A stretch of DNA of 64,000 bases from Archangiaceae bacterium. GTDB taxonomy: Bacteria; Myxococcota; Myxococcia; Myxococcales; Myxococcaceae. The position numbers were made by a program, and so were the translations under genes. The stretch covers positions 1 to 64,000 of the forward strand of contig JADJNS010000029.1 in the NCBI GenBank assembly GCA_016714225.1, written 5' to 3'. Positions 15,492-23,153 of the stretch are shown here, in pieces (positions within the stretch are counted from its first letter, which is position 1; each line of letters starts with the position of its first letter). Under the pieces are notes generated by a model. That model saw nothing but the letters and a program-made list of their open reading frames with translations, did no database searches and was not told the DNA's origin.

Positions 15492-17453
15492 TCATCGCGC
15501 CAGCTGGAACACGGCGAGGCCGGCGTCGCTCTCACCCGACACGTGCAGCTGGTTGCCGGCGACGTCGATGGTGCGCAGCACCAGGTTGCCGTCGTCGCTC
15601 GCGGTCTGCGAGCTCCAGGCCCCCGTCCAGTGCGCCACGAAGTTCGAGCCCTCGACCACCCAGACGTCGCCGGGCCCGGTGCCGCCGATCTCTTCGACCA
15701 CCCCGACCAGGGCGAAGCCGGTGTCGAGCACTCCACCGTCGGTGAACACCCGCACCACCGTGCCTTCTCCGCCGACGAACACCTCGTCGCGGCTGGCCGC
15801 GAACGCCTCGCGGTACGCCGCCGCGCCGCCGTCGCGAAGCACCTGCAGGCCGCCGTCGGCGCGCAGCCGCCACAGCGTCTGGCCCTCTCCGACCGCGAGC
15901 GCGTCGTCTCCGAAGGGCGCCACCGAGTACAGCGTGGGCTGGCCCGGCCGCGGCTCGCGCACGAAGTGCCAGTTGGTGTCGGCCATGCGCTGCGCCACGC
16001 CGCCGTGGCCGCCGACCGCCAGCATGCCCCACGGCACCTTCGCCACGCCCTTCATCGGCTCGGGCGCGGTGCCTGCGTCGGGCAGCAGCACGTCGCGCGG
16101 GCCGATGGTGTACCCCCCGTTGAAGGTCAGGTCGAACACCTGCCCGTTCTCGGCGGCGAGGTGGCCCTGCCGGGGCGCCGAGAAGGCGAGGTCGTTGAAG
16201 TCGACGCCGGGCATCGAATGCGCGTGCTCCCAGCCGCCGCGCCCGTGCGAGAGAATCAACCCGTCGCGCCCGACCACCACCAGCTGGCCGCTCTGGGGCT
16301 CGCGCGCCGTGGCGTAGGGAACCCCGGGCACGCCGCTGCGCAGCGAGGCGGTGTTGCCCCCGTCGCGGTAGAGCAGCTCTGAGTTGACGCTCGCGGCCAC
16401 CACCGCTCCCGAGGCCAGCGTCACCAGCGCGCTGACGCCTCCGTCGAGGTCGGCCGACTCGACGCAGCTCGCCGGGTCGGTGCACCGGTACACCCGCCCC
16501 GAGGTGTCGCCGTACCAGAGCACCGGGCTCACCGGGTCGCAGCCCATGCGCGAGAGCCCCATCGGGTTGCCGAGCGCCAGGCCCCCGTCGCCCTGCCAGA
16601 TGCCGAGCAGCCCACCGGTCGCCAGCCAGCGCCGCCCGGCGCCGTCGACGCACGTCTGTTTCCACGGCACCCCTGCCGGAGCGACCGCCACCGCTCTCCA
16701 GTTTCCCGGGCCGACCCGCTCGAACACCGTGCCGCCGTTGCCCACCGCCCACAGCTCGTCCCAGCTGCGGCCCGAGACCGCGCTCAAGGTGAACCCCGAG
16801 TCGGCGAGGTTCGCCGACCACGTGCTGCCGGTGTTCTCGCGAATCAACGCCGCATTTCCGCTGGTGTCGAAGCCCACGAACACCACGCCCCCGTCGGGAG
16901 CGGCCCAGCCCGCGAGGTGTTGGTACGGCGACGAGGTGGTGCACGAGAAGCTCGACCCGCCTGAGGCAAGCTCGCACAGCGCGTTCGCCTGAGCGGTGAT
17001 GACCCGGCCCCGGGGCTCGGCGGCGATGGCGAGGGTGTCGACCAGCCCCGTGCCGGGCCAGTGCGTGAATGACCCCGAGACGCTCTCCCACGACATCAGC
17101 AGGCCGCGGTCTCCCGCGAGCCACACCGTGTCGCGGTCGGCCGCCATCGCGCGCACCGTCTTCACGGTGGGGTAGGGCAGCTCGAGGCACCACTGAAACG
17201 CGTTGCACTCGCCGGCCCAGCCCTCACCGGCGTCGAGGTCGAAGCTGCTTCCCCCGCCCGCACCGCTCGCTCCGGCGGTGCCGCCGCCTGCGTTGCCACC
17301 GGCGTGGCCACCGGCGGTGCCGCCGCCTCCGCCGTGCCCGCCGGCGGTGGCTCCGCCGTCGAAGTGGCAGGGCCCTCGAGCCTCGCAGTCTCGGCGGGCC
17401 TGGTCGAAGTCCCAGCAGGCGCACATGAGCAGCGCGAGCGCGATGCGCTTCAT
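15492..17453 (-). CDS. Gly-rich lipoprotein with beta-propeller repeats
   Basis: 653 aa from ATG 17453, which overlaps the upstream stop by one base (TGATG). MKRIALALLMCACWD is a lipoprotein leader (lipobox-like MCAC). Residues about 35-75 are a Gly/Ala/Ser/His stalk. The rest contains at least seven blade-like units with aromatic and glycine signatures (DTVWLAGDRGLLMSWESVSG, DELWAVGNGGTVFERVG, NQLVVVGRDGLILSHG, DEVFVGGEGTVVRVF, GDVWVVEGSNFVAHW). These resemble Ycf48/photosynthesis-system-II-stability-type or Kelch-like propeller repeats. It is the partner of the 17453-18274 gene in the same two-gene layout as 7282-9479. A ligand-binding or sensing surface role is inferred. Confidence 0.87.
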   Translation of the reverse strand: MKRIALALLMCACWDFDQARRDCEARGPCHFDGGATAGGHGGGGGTAGGHAGGNAGGGTAGASGAGGGSSFDLDAGEGWAGECNAFQWCLELPYPTVKTVRAMAADRDTVWLAGDRGLLMSWESVSGSFTHWPGTGLVDTLAIAAEPRGRVITAQANALCELASGGSSFSCTTSSPYQHLAGWAAPDGGVVFVGFDTSGNAALIRENTGSTWSANLADSGFTLSAVSGRSWDELWAVGNGGTVFERVGPGNWRAVAVAPAGVPWKQTCVDGAGRRWLATGGLLGIWQGDGGLALGNPMGLSRMGCDPVSPVLWYGDTSGRVYRCTDPASCVESADLDGGVSALVTLASGAVVAASVNSELLYRDGGNTASLRSGVPGVPYATAREPQSGQLVVVGRDGLILSHGRGGWEHAHSMPGVDFNDLAFSAPRQGHLAAENGQVFDLTFNGGYTIGPRDVLLPDAGTAPEPMKGVAKVPWGMLAVGGHGGVAQRMADTNWHFVREPRPGQPTLYSVAPFGDDALAVGEGQTLWRLRADGGLQVLRDGGAAAYREAFAASRDEVFVGGEGTVVRVFTDGGVLDTGFALVGVVEEIGGTGPGDVWVVEGSNFVAHWTGAWSSQTASDDGNLVLRTIDVAGNQLHVSGESDAGLAVFQLAR

Positions 17454-18274
17454 CAGAAGCTCCCTCCCAGCACCACGCCACCGCCCGAGCCCGACACCGT
17501 CACCGACGCCGAGACCGGCGCCTCGCCGCGCGCGAACAGAATCGCCGCCACCGCCAGCGAAGCGGTGGCCAGGCCGTAGCCCACGAACGCCGAGATCATC
17601 AGCGCCTTGCCTCGCCCGGCGAGCTGGTCGGCGCGCTCGGCGTTGGGAATCACCGAAGCGCCGGGGTTGGTCAGCGCGCTGTAGTCCGAGGCCGCGAGCA
17701 GGTGCAGCACCACGCTCACCGCGACCAGGCCGGCGGCGACCGCGGTGGGAACCCAGGGCCAGCGGTGCAGGCGCGGCTCGTCGGGCCCTGGCGGCGCCTC
17801 GGCGACCACCACCGGCGCCGCGCCCTTGGGGGCCAGCGCCCGCGCGATGGTGTCGGCGGCCTGGCCGATCAGCGGCACCAGGCCCTCTTCGCGATCGGTC
17901 GACGACGAGAAGGTGGCCAGCGGCTCGCCGGTGTCCGAGCGCAGCACGCGCACGTTGAGCTGGTACTTCGACCCCAGCCGCGCCAGGTCCGAGATGATGA
18001 GGCCGTCGGCGCCGAGCGCGTTGCCCAGCTCGGCCATGCAGTTGCTCGAGCCGTCGCAGCCGAGCAGCTGGCGCTGGCGCTCGACGCCGAGCAACGCGGC
18101 GACCTCGCGCGGGGTGATGACGCGAATCTTCCGTTGGCCGAGCTCGACCGCGAGGTGCTCGGTGCAGAACTCGCCCACCTCTTTCGAGACGTTCAGCACG
18201 CTGATGGGCGTCTCGGCGAGCGAGACCGGCGGGTTCGCGGCGGCGACGGTGAGCAGCAGCGCGAGCGAGATCAA
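17453..18274 (-). CDS. Signal-peptide protein with ERQRQLLGC domain, paralogue of the 7282 gene
   Basis: 273 aa from TTG 18274, preceded by AGAGG at about 8 nt; ATG/GTG alternatives upstream lie before a hydrophobic leader that starts exactly here (LISLALLLTVAAA). The N-terminal domain has PISVLNVS, REVAALLGVERQRQLLGCDGS, NCMAELGNALGADGLIISDLARLG and a VLRSDTGEPLATFSS strand. The shared block with the 7282 gene is G-[IV]-E-R-Q-R-Q-L-L-G-C. Two hydrophobic helices follow (WVPTAVAAGLVAVSVVLHLLAA and a second near the C-terminus). It is the first gene of an operon with two lipoproteins. The function is unknown; membrane-anchored signalling or assembly with the lipoprotein is inferred from conserved pairing. 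Confidence 0.8.
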   Translation of the reverse strand: MISLALLLTVAAANPPVSLAETPISVLNVSKEVGEFCTEHLAVELGQRKIRVITPREVAALLGVERQRQLLGCDGSSNCMAELGNALGADGLIISDLARLGSKYQLNVRVLRSDTGEPLATFSSSTDREEGLVPLIGQAADTIARALAPKGAAPVVVAEAPPGPDEPRLHRWPWVPTAVAAGLVAVSVVLHLLAASDYSALTNPGASVIPNAERADQLAGRGKALMISAFVGYGLATASLAVAAILFARGEAPVSASVTVSGSGGGVVLGGSF

Positions 18275-18373
18275 TGGAGAGGGCCTCTGGGGGCGTGCAC
18301 TGGGCCGGCGAAGATACACCGCGGCCTGCGCCGGCGCGCCTTCCGGTAGCGACCGCCCGGGCGCCATGTAGTA

Positions 18374-20851
18374 GTGCCCGGCGCTCCCGTGCACTCCTCC
18401 TCCACCGACCACGCCGCTCCGAATCGCAGCGTCCTCGCCTATGCCAGCTGGGTCGACGCGCACCCCCGCCTCGCCGCTGCGCTGCTGGTGCTGGTCTCGC
18501 TGCCGGCCCTGGTGCTCACCGTCCTCTTCTTCTCCGACGTGCGCGCCGGCCTCACCGAGCTGCTGCCACCCGACGCGCCCGCCTCGAAGGCGCTGATGGT
18601 GCTGCACGACCGGCTGGGCGGCATCAGCCGGCTGGCGGTGATCGCCGAGTCCAAAGACCCCGAGACCAACCGCCGCTTCATCGCCGAGCTGGGTGAGCGC
18701 CTCGCCGCCCGCCCGCTGCCCGAGGTGCGCTCACTGCAGGCCAACGTGCGCGAAGAGGTCGAGTGGGCGAAGAACCGCGCCCCGCTGCTGATGCCGCGCG
18801 CGAAGTTCGACGAGGCGATGGCGGCCGCCGACGCCGAGCTCAAGAAGGCCAAGCAGAAGGCCAACCCGCTCTTCGTCAACCTCGAAGACGACGAGCCCAG
18901 GCCCTCTGCCAGCGAGCTCGACGAGAAGCTCGACGCCGCCATTCGCCAGTACGAGCGCTACCCGCACGGCTTCTACGAAGACCGCGACGGCACCCACGTG
19001 CTGTTGATGATTCTGTTGAACGGCAGCGAGACCGAGCTCGACCCTTCGGAGCACCTGATGAAGGCGGTCAAAGAAGAGGTGGCCGCGATTCGCTCGAAGT
19101 ACCCGGCCGAGCTGGTCATCGGGTACCACGGCGAGGTCCCCAACCTGCTCGAAGAGCACGACGCGATTCTGGCCGACCTCTCGCTCTCGTCGCTGCTGGT
19201 GTTCGTGCTCGTCGGCGGCATCATCTTTCTCTACTTCCGCTCGCTGCGCGGGCTGCTCACCGTGCTGTTCGCGCTCACCCCCGGCCTGCTGTTCACCTTC
19301 GCCATCGGCAAGCTCACCGTCGGGCACCTGAACTCGAACACCGCGTTCCTGGGCTCCATCATCGCGGGCAACGGCATCAACTACCCGCTGCTGTTCCTCG
19401 CCTACTTCCGCGGCCGCAGCGACACCGAGTCGCGCCCGGTCGCCATCGCCCAGGCGGCGCGTCAGGCGCTGTTCGGCACCCTCGCCGCCGCGCTCGCCGC
19501 CTCGGCCGCCTATGGCGCGCTGGCCGTCTCGACCTTTCGCGGCTTCTCCCAGTTCGGGTGGATAGGCGGGGTCGGCATGGTGACCACCTGGCTGTTCACC
19601 TTCGTCGCGATGCCCATCGCCATCTCGCTGTTCAACCCGCCGCGGGTCACCCGCGAGAGCTCGGTGCAGACCTGGCTGATGCGGTTCTTCTCGAGCGTCA
19701 CGGCGCCGCGCGCGGTGGCGATCGCCTTTACGGCGCTCGCGCTGGCCGGCACCGCGCTGGGCGTTCGCAACGCGCTGAAAGACGGCCTGTTCGAGATGAA
19801 CCTCAGCGCGATGCGCAACCGCTACTCGCTCACCAAGGGCGCCAGCTCGTGGGACGCGAAGGTGGCGGGGGTGTTCGGCTTCTGGCTCAACCCGGTGGGC
19901 GGCCTGGTCGACGACCCGGTCAACCGCGAGACCCTCGCCTCCGCGCTCACCGAGACCATGGTCGATGGCCCCGAGCACCTCGCCGAGCGGGTGCAGACCA
20001 TCGCCTCGGTGCTCCCTTCACCCGAAGAGCAGGAGTACCGCCTCGAGCGCATTCGCAAGCTCGCGAAGCTGATCGACAAGGTGCCCGCCGACCAGATTCC
20101 CCCCAAGGCCCGGCCCTACCTCGAGCGGTGGACCCGCGAGCAGAACCTCAAAGCCATGCCGCTCGAAGAGGTGCCCAGGTCGATTCGCGCCTCGTTTACC
20201 GAGGTCGACGGCCGCACCGACCGGGTGGTGCTGCTCTTCCCCCGCTTGAGCATCAACTACGACGACGCGCGCAACGTGATGAAGTTCGATCACCGCCTGC
20301 GCGACGTGAAGATTCCCCCCGGCGCGGTGGTGGGCGGCGGCTTCCTCTTCATGGCCGAGATCATCGAGCTGGTGCAGCGCGAGGCGGTGCGCATCGTGCT
20401 GGTGGTCGCGCTGCTCGTCACCGCGGTGCTCTCGCCCCTGTTTCGCAAGAAGCCCTGGCGGCTGCTCATCGTGGTGCCCACCGTCGGCGCGGTGGCGGTG
20501 CTCAGCCAGGCCTGCATGGTGGGCCTCGGCGTGCGCATCAACATGCTCTCGTTCGCCGCGATGCCCATCACCATCGGCGTCGGCGCCGACTACGTGGTGA
20601 ACCTCTTCGGCGCGATGGACGCGCTGAACGCCGACGCCCGCCGCGCCTGCGCCCGCATGGGCGGAGCCATCTTTCTCTGCTCGGCCACCACCATCATCGG
20701 CTACGCGTCGCTGGTGGTCGCCGAGTCGGGCGCGCTGCGCACCTTCGGGTGGGCTGCGGTGCTCGGCGAGGTGATGGCGGTCACCACCGTGCTGCTCGTG
20801 CTGCCGGTGCTCATGTCGCGCGCGACGCCGCTCGAAAAGCGCTCACCCTGA
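18374..20851 (+). CDS. RND superfamily exporter, MMPL/HpnN-like
   Basis: 825 aa from GTG 18374 (GTG 18389 is also possible). A first transmembrane helix at about 33-53 is followed by a large periplasmic loop, a cluster of five helices at about 270-440 (LLVFVLVGGIIFLYF, GLLTVLFALTPGLLFTFAIG, NGINYPLLFLAYF), a second periplasmic loop, and a second cluster from about 670 to the end (IVLVVALLVTAVLSPLF, GVGADYVVNLFGAMDAL). That two-fold arrangement and the GVGADY motif in a helix are typical of MMPL/RND lipid or hopanoid exporters driven by proton flow. The acyl or lipid cargo is unknown. The stop codon lies inside a REP repeat (20847-20879). Confidence 0.9.
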   Translation: MPGAPVHSSSTDHAAPNRSVLAYASWVDAHPRLAAALLVLVSLPALVLTVLFFSDVRAGLTELLPPDAPASKALMVLHDRLGGISRLAVIAESKDPETNRRFIAELGERLAARPLPEVRSLQANVREEVEWAKNRAPLLMPRAKFDEAMAAADAELKKAKQKANPLFVNLEDDEPRPSASELDEKLDAAIRQYERYPHGFYEDRDGTHVLLMILLNGSETELDPSEHLMKAVKEEVAAIRSKYPAELVIGYHGEVPNLLEEHDAILADLSLSSLLVFVLVGGIIFLYFRSLRGLLTVLFALTPGLLFTFAIGKLTVGHLNSNTAFLGSIIAGNGINYPLLFLAYFRGRSDTESRPVAIAQAARQALFGTLAAALAASAAYGALAVSTFRGFSQFGWIGGVGMVTTWLFTFVAMPIAISLFNPPRVTRESSVQTWLMRFFSSVTAPRAVAIAFTALALAGTALGVRNALKDGLFEMNLSAMRNRYSLTKGASSWDAKVAGVFGFWLNPVGGLVDDPVNRETLASALTETMVDGPEHLAERVQTIASVLPSPEEQEYRLERIRKLAKLIDKVPADQIPPKARPYLERWTREQNLKAMPLEEVPRSIRASFTEVDGRTDRVVLLFPRLSINYDDARNVMKFDHRLRDVKIPPGAVVGGGFLFMAEIIELVQREAVRIVLVVALLVTAVLSPLFRKKPWRLLIVVPTVGAVAVLSQACMVGLGVRINMLSFAAMPITIGVGADYVVNLFGAMDALNADARRACARMGGAIFLCSATTIIGYASLVVAESGALRTFGWAAVLGEVMAVTTVLLVLPVLMSRATPLEKRSP

Positions 20852-21023
20852 GCGAAGGCCGAAGGCCGAAGTCGAACGGGTGCCGTCGCAGCTGGAACGC
20901 TCAGCGCCGCATACTCCATGCTTCGAGCAGCAGGCGCGCGCTCTCTACGAGGGAGTATCTGCCCTTCAGCCTTCGGCCGGCGACGGCAGGGTTCGACGAG
21001 CTCACCCATGAGCGGTCTCGAGG
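20847..21023. repeat. REP/REPIN-like palindromic intergenic repeat
   Basis: The left arm 20847-20879 repeats the CCTGAGCGAAGGCCGAAGG core seen at 15361. The right half (about 20961-21023) contains CCTTCGGCCGGCGACGGC and GTTCGACGAGCTCACC, which mirror the left arm segments GAAGGCCGAA and GTCGAACGGGTGCCGTCGC. An inner 7-bp palindrome ATACTCC/GGAGTAT lies between. It occupies the whole gap between the MMPL gene and the convergent hydrolase gene and supplies the MMPL stop codon. Confidence 0.7.
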
Positions 21024-21029
21024 GCCTTT

Positions 21030-21932
21030 TCAGGGTCGCGCCGGAAACTTCGCCTGCACCCACTGCCGAATCTCGGCGTTCACCTCGGCCGGGTGCGCGA
21101 GGTGCGCGAGGTGCCCGCCGGGCACCGTCTTCAGCGTCACGTCGACGCCGTGGTCTTGCAGCACCTTGCGCAGGTTCTCGGCGTAGAACATCGGCACCAC
21201 GCGGTCGTCGGCCGGGTGCACCATCAGCACCGGCACGCGAATCTTGCCCGCCTGCGCCACCAGCTGCAGGGTGGGGTCGTCGACGCAGGCGCGCACGCTG
21301 TTGCCCTGAATCTCGGGGCGCGCCGCCACCATCTCGAAGTCGGCCTCGGCGAAGCCCTCGGGCACCGGGTCGGGCGAGCAGTTCATGCGCGCGTTGATGA
21401 CCGCCCACTTCGCCGCCAGAGACCGAAACGGCCAGCGCACCATGCGGTGCGCCACGAAGCTGCTCACCGGCTCGGCGAACGGCAAGAACGTCGCCTTGAT
21501 GGTCGGGTTGGCGGGCGTGCCGATGGTGGCCACCAGCACCACCGCTTTGACGCGGTCGGGGTAGCGCGCGGCCAGGGTCTGCGCCACGCCGCCGCCGAAG
21601 CTGTTGCCCACCGGCACGAGCTTCTCGAAGCCCACCGCGTCGGCGATGGCCAGCGACGCGTCGGCCAGGCGGTCGAGCGACATCACCTTGTCGCCCGGCG
21701 TCTGGCTGCGACCGAAGCCGGGCATGTCGATGGCGCAGACGTCGCCCAGCTCGCGCAGCATCGGCACCATCGCGTGCCAGTGCCCCAGGTGCGACGGGTT
21801 GCCGTGCAGCAAGAGGAACTGCAGGCCGGTCTGCCCCGCGGTGCAGGGCAGGTGCGCGTAGGTGAGCTCGAGCGGCTCACCCGCGACCGGCAGCGTGCGG
21901 GTGGTCGCCGACTCGTAGAGCTTGAGGCTCAC
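21030..21932 (-). CDS. Alpha/beta hydrolase
   Basis: 300 aa from GTG 21932, overlapping the upstream stop (GTGA). Landmarks of the alpha/beta-hydrolase fold are in order: LLLHGNPSHLGHW (residues 40-52, oxyanion hole), CAIDMPGFGRS, the nucleophile elbow GNSFGG with Ser111, an acid in VHPADDR, and the catalytic His in PGGHLAHL near the end. The HGNP motif resembles haloalkane dehalogenase/epoxide hydrolase-like enzymes, but the HGNP alone does not prove dehalogenase activity. It is coupled to the sterol-desaturase-like hydroxylase upstream, which suggests joint action on a lipid or hydrophobic ester. Confidence 0.9.
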   Translation of the reverse strand: MSLKLYESATTRTLPVAGEPLELTYAHLPCTAGQTGLQFLLLHGNPSHLGHWHAMVPMLRELGDVCAIDMPGFGRSQTPGDKVMSLDRLADASLAIADAVGFEKLVPVGNSFGGGVAQTLAARYPDRVKAVVLVATIGTPANPTIKATFLPFAEPVSSFVAHRMVRWPFRSLAAKWAVINARMNCSPDPVPEGFAEADFEMVAARPEIQGNSVRACVDDPTLQLVAQAGKIRVPVLMVHPADDRVVPMFYAENLRKVLQDHGVDVTLKTVPGGHLAHLAHPAEVNAEIRQWVQAKFPARP

Positions 21933-22918
21933 GCCAGCTCGCCGACCTCGTCTTGCGCCTGCTGCGGCGGCGTGGGAGCGGGCTGGCCCGGAGCGGTGCG
22001 CGCCAGCCGGCGCCACGTGAACGGAGTGAGGAACTGCTGGAAGTACGTCTTGGGGAACTCGGGCATGTCGGGAATGCCCACCGGCCCGCTGAAGACGCGA
22101 TCGCGCGGCGAGAACCAGGTGCGGAAGACGTGGTCCCACAGCGGGGTGACGACTCCGTAGTTGGTGTTGCCCTCGGAGAGCACCTGCGAGTGGTGCCAGC
22201 GGTGGTTCTGCGGAGTGGACATCAGGTAGTTCAAGAATCCGGTGCGGAAGTCGACGTTCGAGTGCTGCACCCAGCCGTGAATCGCGGTGAAGGTGCCGTA
22301 CATCAGAAACGCCTCGTGGCTGCAGCCGAGCACAATCAGCGGCCCGACCTGCAGCAGGCTCTTGAAGATCAGCTCGAACGCGTGGAAGCGCGTCGAGTTG
22401 AGCCAGTACACCTGCGGCGTGCCGTGGTGGGTCGCGTGCAGCCGCCAGGCGAGCTGCCACTGGTGCGCGATGCGGTGAAACCAGTACTGGCCGAACTCGC
22501 CGACCACCACCGCCAGCGCCAGCTGCGCCAGCAGCGGAGCTCGGGTCGGCCACACGCCCAGGCCGAGCTTGCTGGCAGCCGACCCGGCGAGCACCATGGT
22601 CATCACGCCGAGCAGCGCCTGGGCGATGGGGTTCACCGCGAACCAGCACATCGCCAGGTGGGTCAGGTCGGTGCGCAGGTCGTCTTTCGACACGCGCTGC
22701 TCGGGCTGCGCCGCCATGTGCCGCTCGAGGTAGACGAGAATCAGCACCACCGGAGTGGCCACGCCCAGAAACAGCGCGACCTCTTCGATTTTGCTTCGGG
22801 TCGGATCACCGGCGAGCGGGAAGCGGGTGAGCGTCCACAGCGCTGCGATGATCGGCCACGACACCAACAACGGGTACCCCAGATACTGAACTGCTCGGCC
22901 AGCAATCCGTCGATTCAC
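21929..22918 (-). CDS. Sterol desaturase / fatty acid hydroxylase family protein
   Basis: 329 aa from GTG 22918. Hydrophobic helices lie at about 10-30, 45-65 and 95-150. The eight-histidine di-iron signature is present: HRIAH, HATHH, H-G-W-V-Q-H and HRWHH. This membrane-bound oxygenase family hydroxylates or desaturates sterols, carotenoids and fatty acyl chains, using two irons bound by these histidines. The C-terminus has a Pro/Gln-rich cytoplasmic tail. Its stop overlaps the start of the alpha/beta hydrolase. A TGTGCAA palindrome lies about 95 bp upstream of the start. Confidence 0.9.
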   Translation of the reverse strand: MNRRIAGRAVQYLGYPLLVSWPIIAALWTLTRFPLAGDPTRSKIEEVALFLGVATPVVLILVYLERHMAAQPEQRVSKDDLRTDLTHLAMCWFAVNPIAQALLGVMTMVLAGSAASKLGLGVWPTRAPLLAQLALAVVVGEFGQYWFHRIAHQWQLAWRLHATHHGTPQVYWLNSTRFHAFELIFKSLLQVGPLIVLGCSHEAFLMYGTFTAIHGWVQHSNVDFRTGFLNYLMSTPQNHRWHHSQVLSEGNTNYGVVTPLWDHVFRTWFSPRDRVFSGPVGIPDMPEFPKTYFQQFLTPFTWRRLARTAPGQPAPTPPQQAQDEVGELA

Positions 22919-23010
22919 CTAAGTCGGCCCCTTTCGCGCGCGTAGCCTAAGAGCATCTCGTGGTGCCCGTCGACAGCGGAGTTGAAGAGAAACCCCGCGG
23001 CGCGAAGGTA

Positions 23011-23028
23011 TGTGCAACCTCTTGCACA
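23011..23028. promoter_or_regulatory. Palindrome TGTGCAA-N4-TTGCACA, candidate operator
   Basis: A perfect 7-bp inverted repeat with a 4-nt spacer lies in the divergent region between the hydroxylase gene (starts 22918, minus) and the DUF4091 lipoprotein gene (starts 23154, plus). It closely resembles the GTGCAAC/GTTGCAC palindromes before the SRPBCC/ArsR pair at 47565. A repressor site is inferred. Confidence 0.5.
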
Positions 23029-23153
23029 GGCCTACGTTCTGCCACCTGCGCTGGCGCTACCCGATGTCGCATCTTGTCTCCCGGTGAACCGTCGTGCCCC
23101 TGATCACTCAGATCGCTGCCCGAGGTCTTGACCGCGCGGGGTAGGGTGCCGCG

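Noticed and set aside
15361..15495. Native N-terminal extension of the Cys-rich lipoprotein (start at ATG 15495)
   Set aside because: The extra 45 codons are the REPIN-like repeat, and a normal lipoprotein leader starts at 15360.
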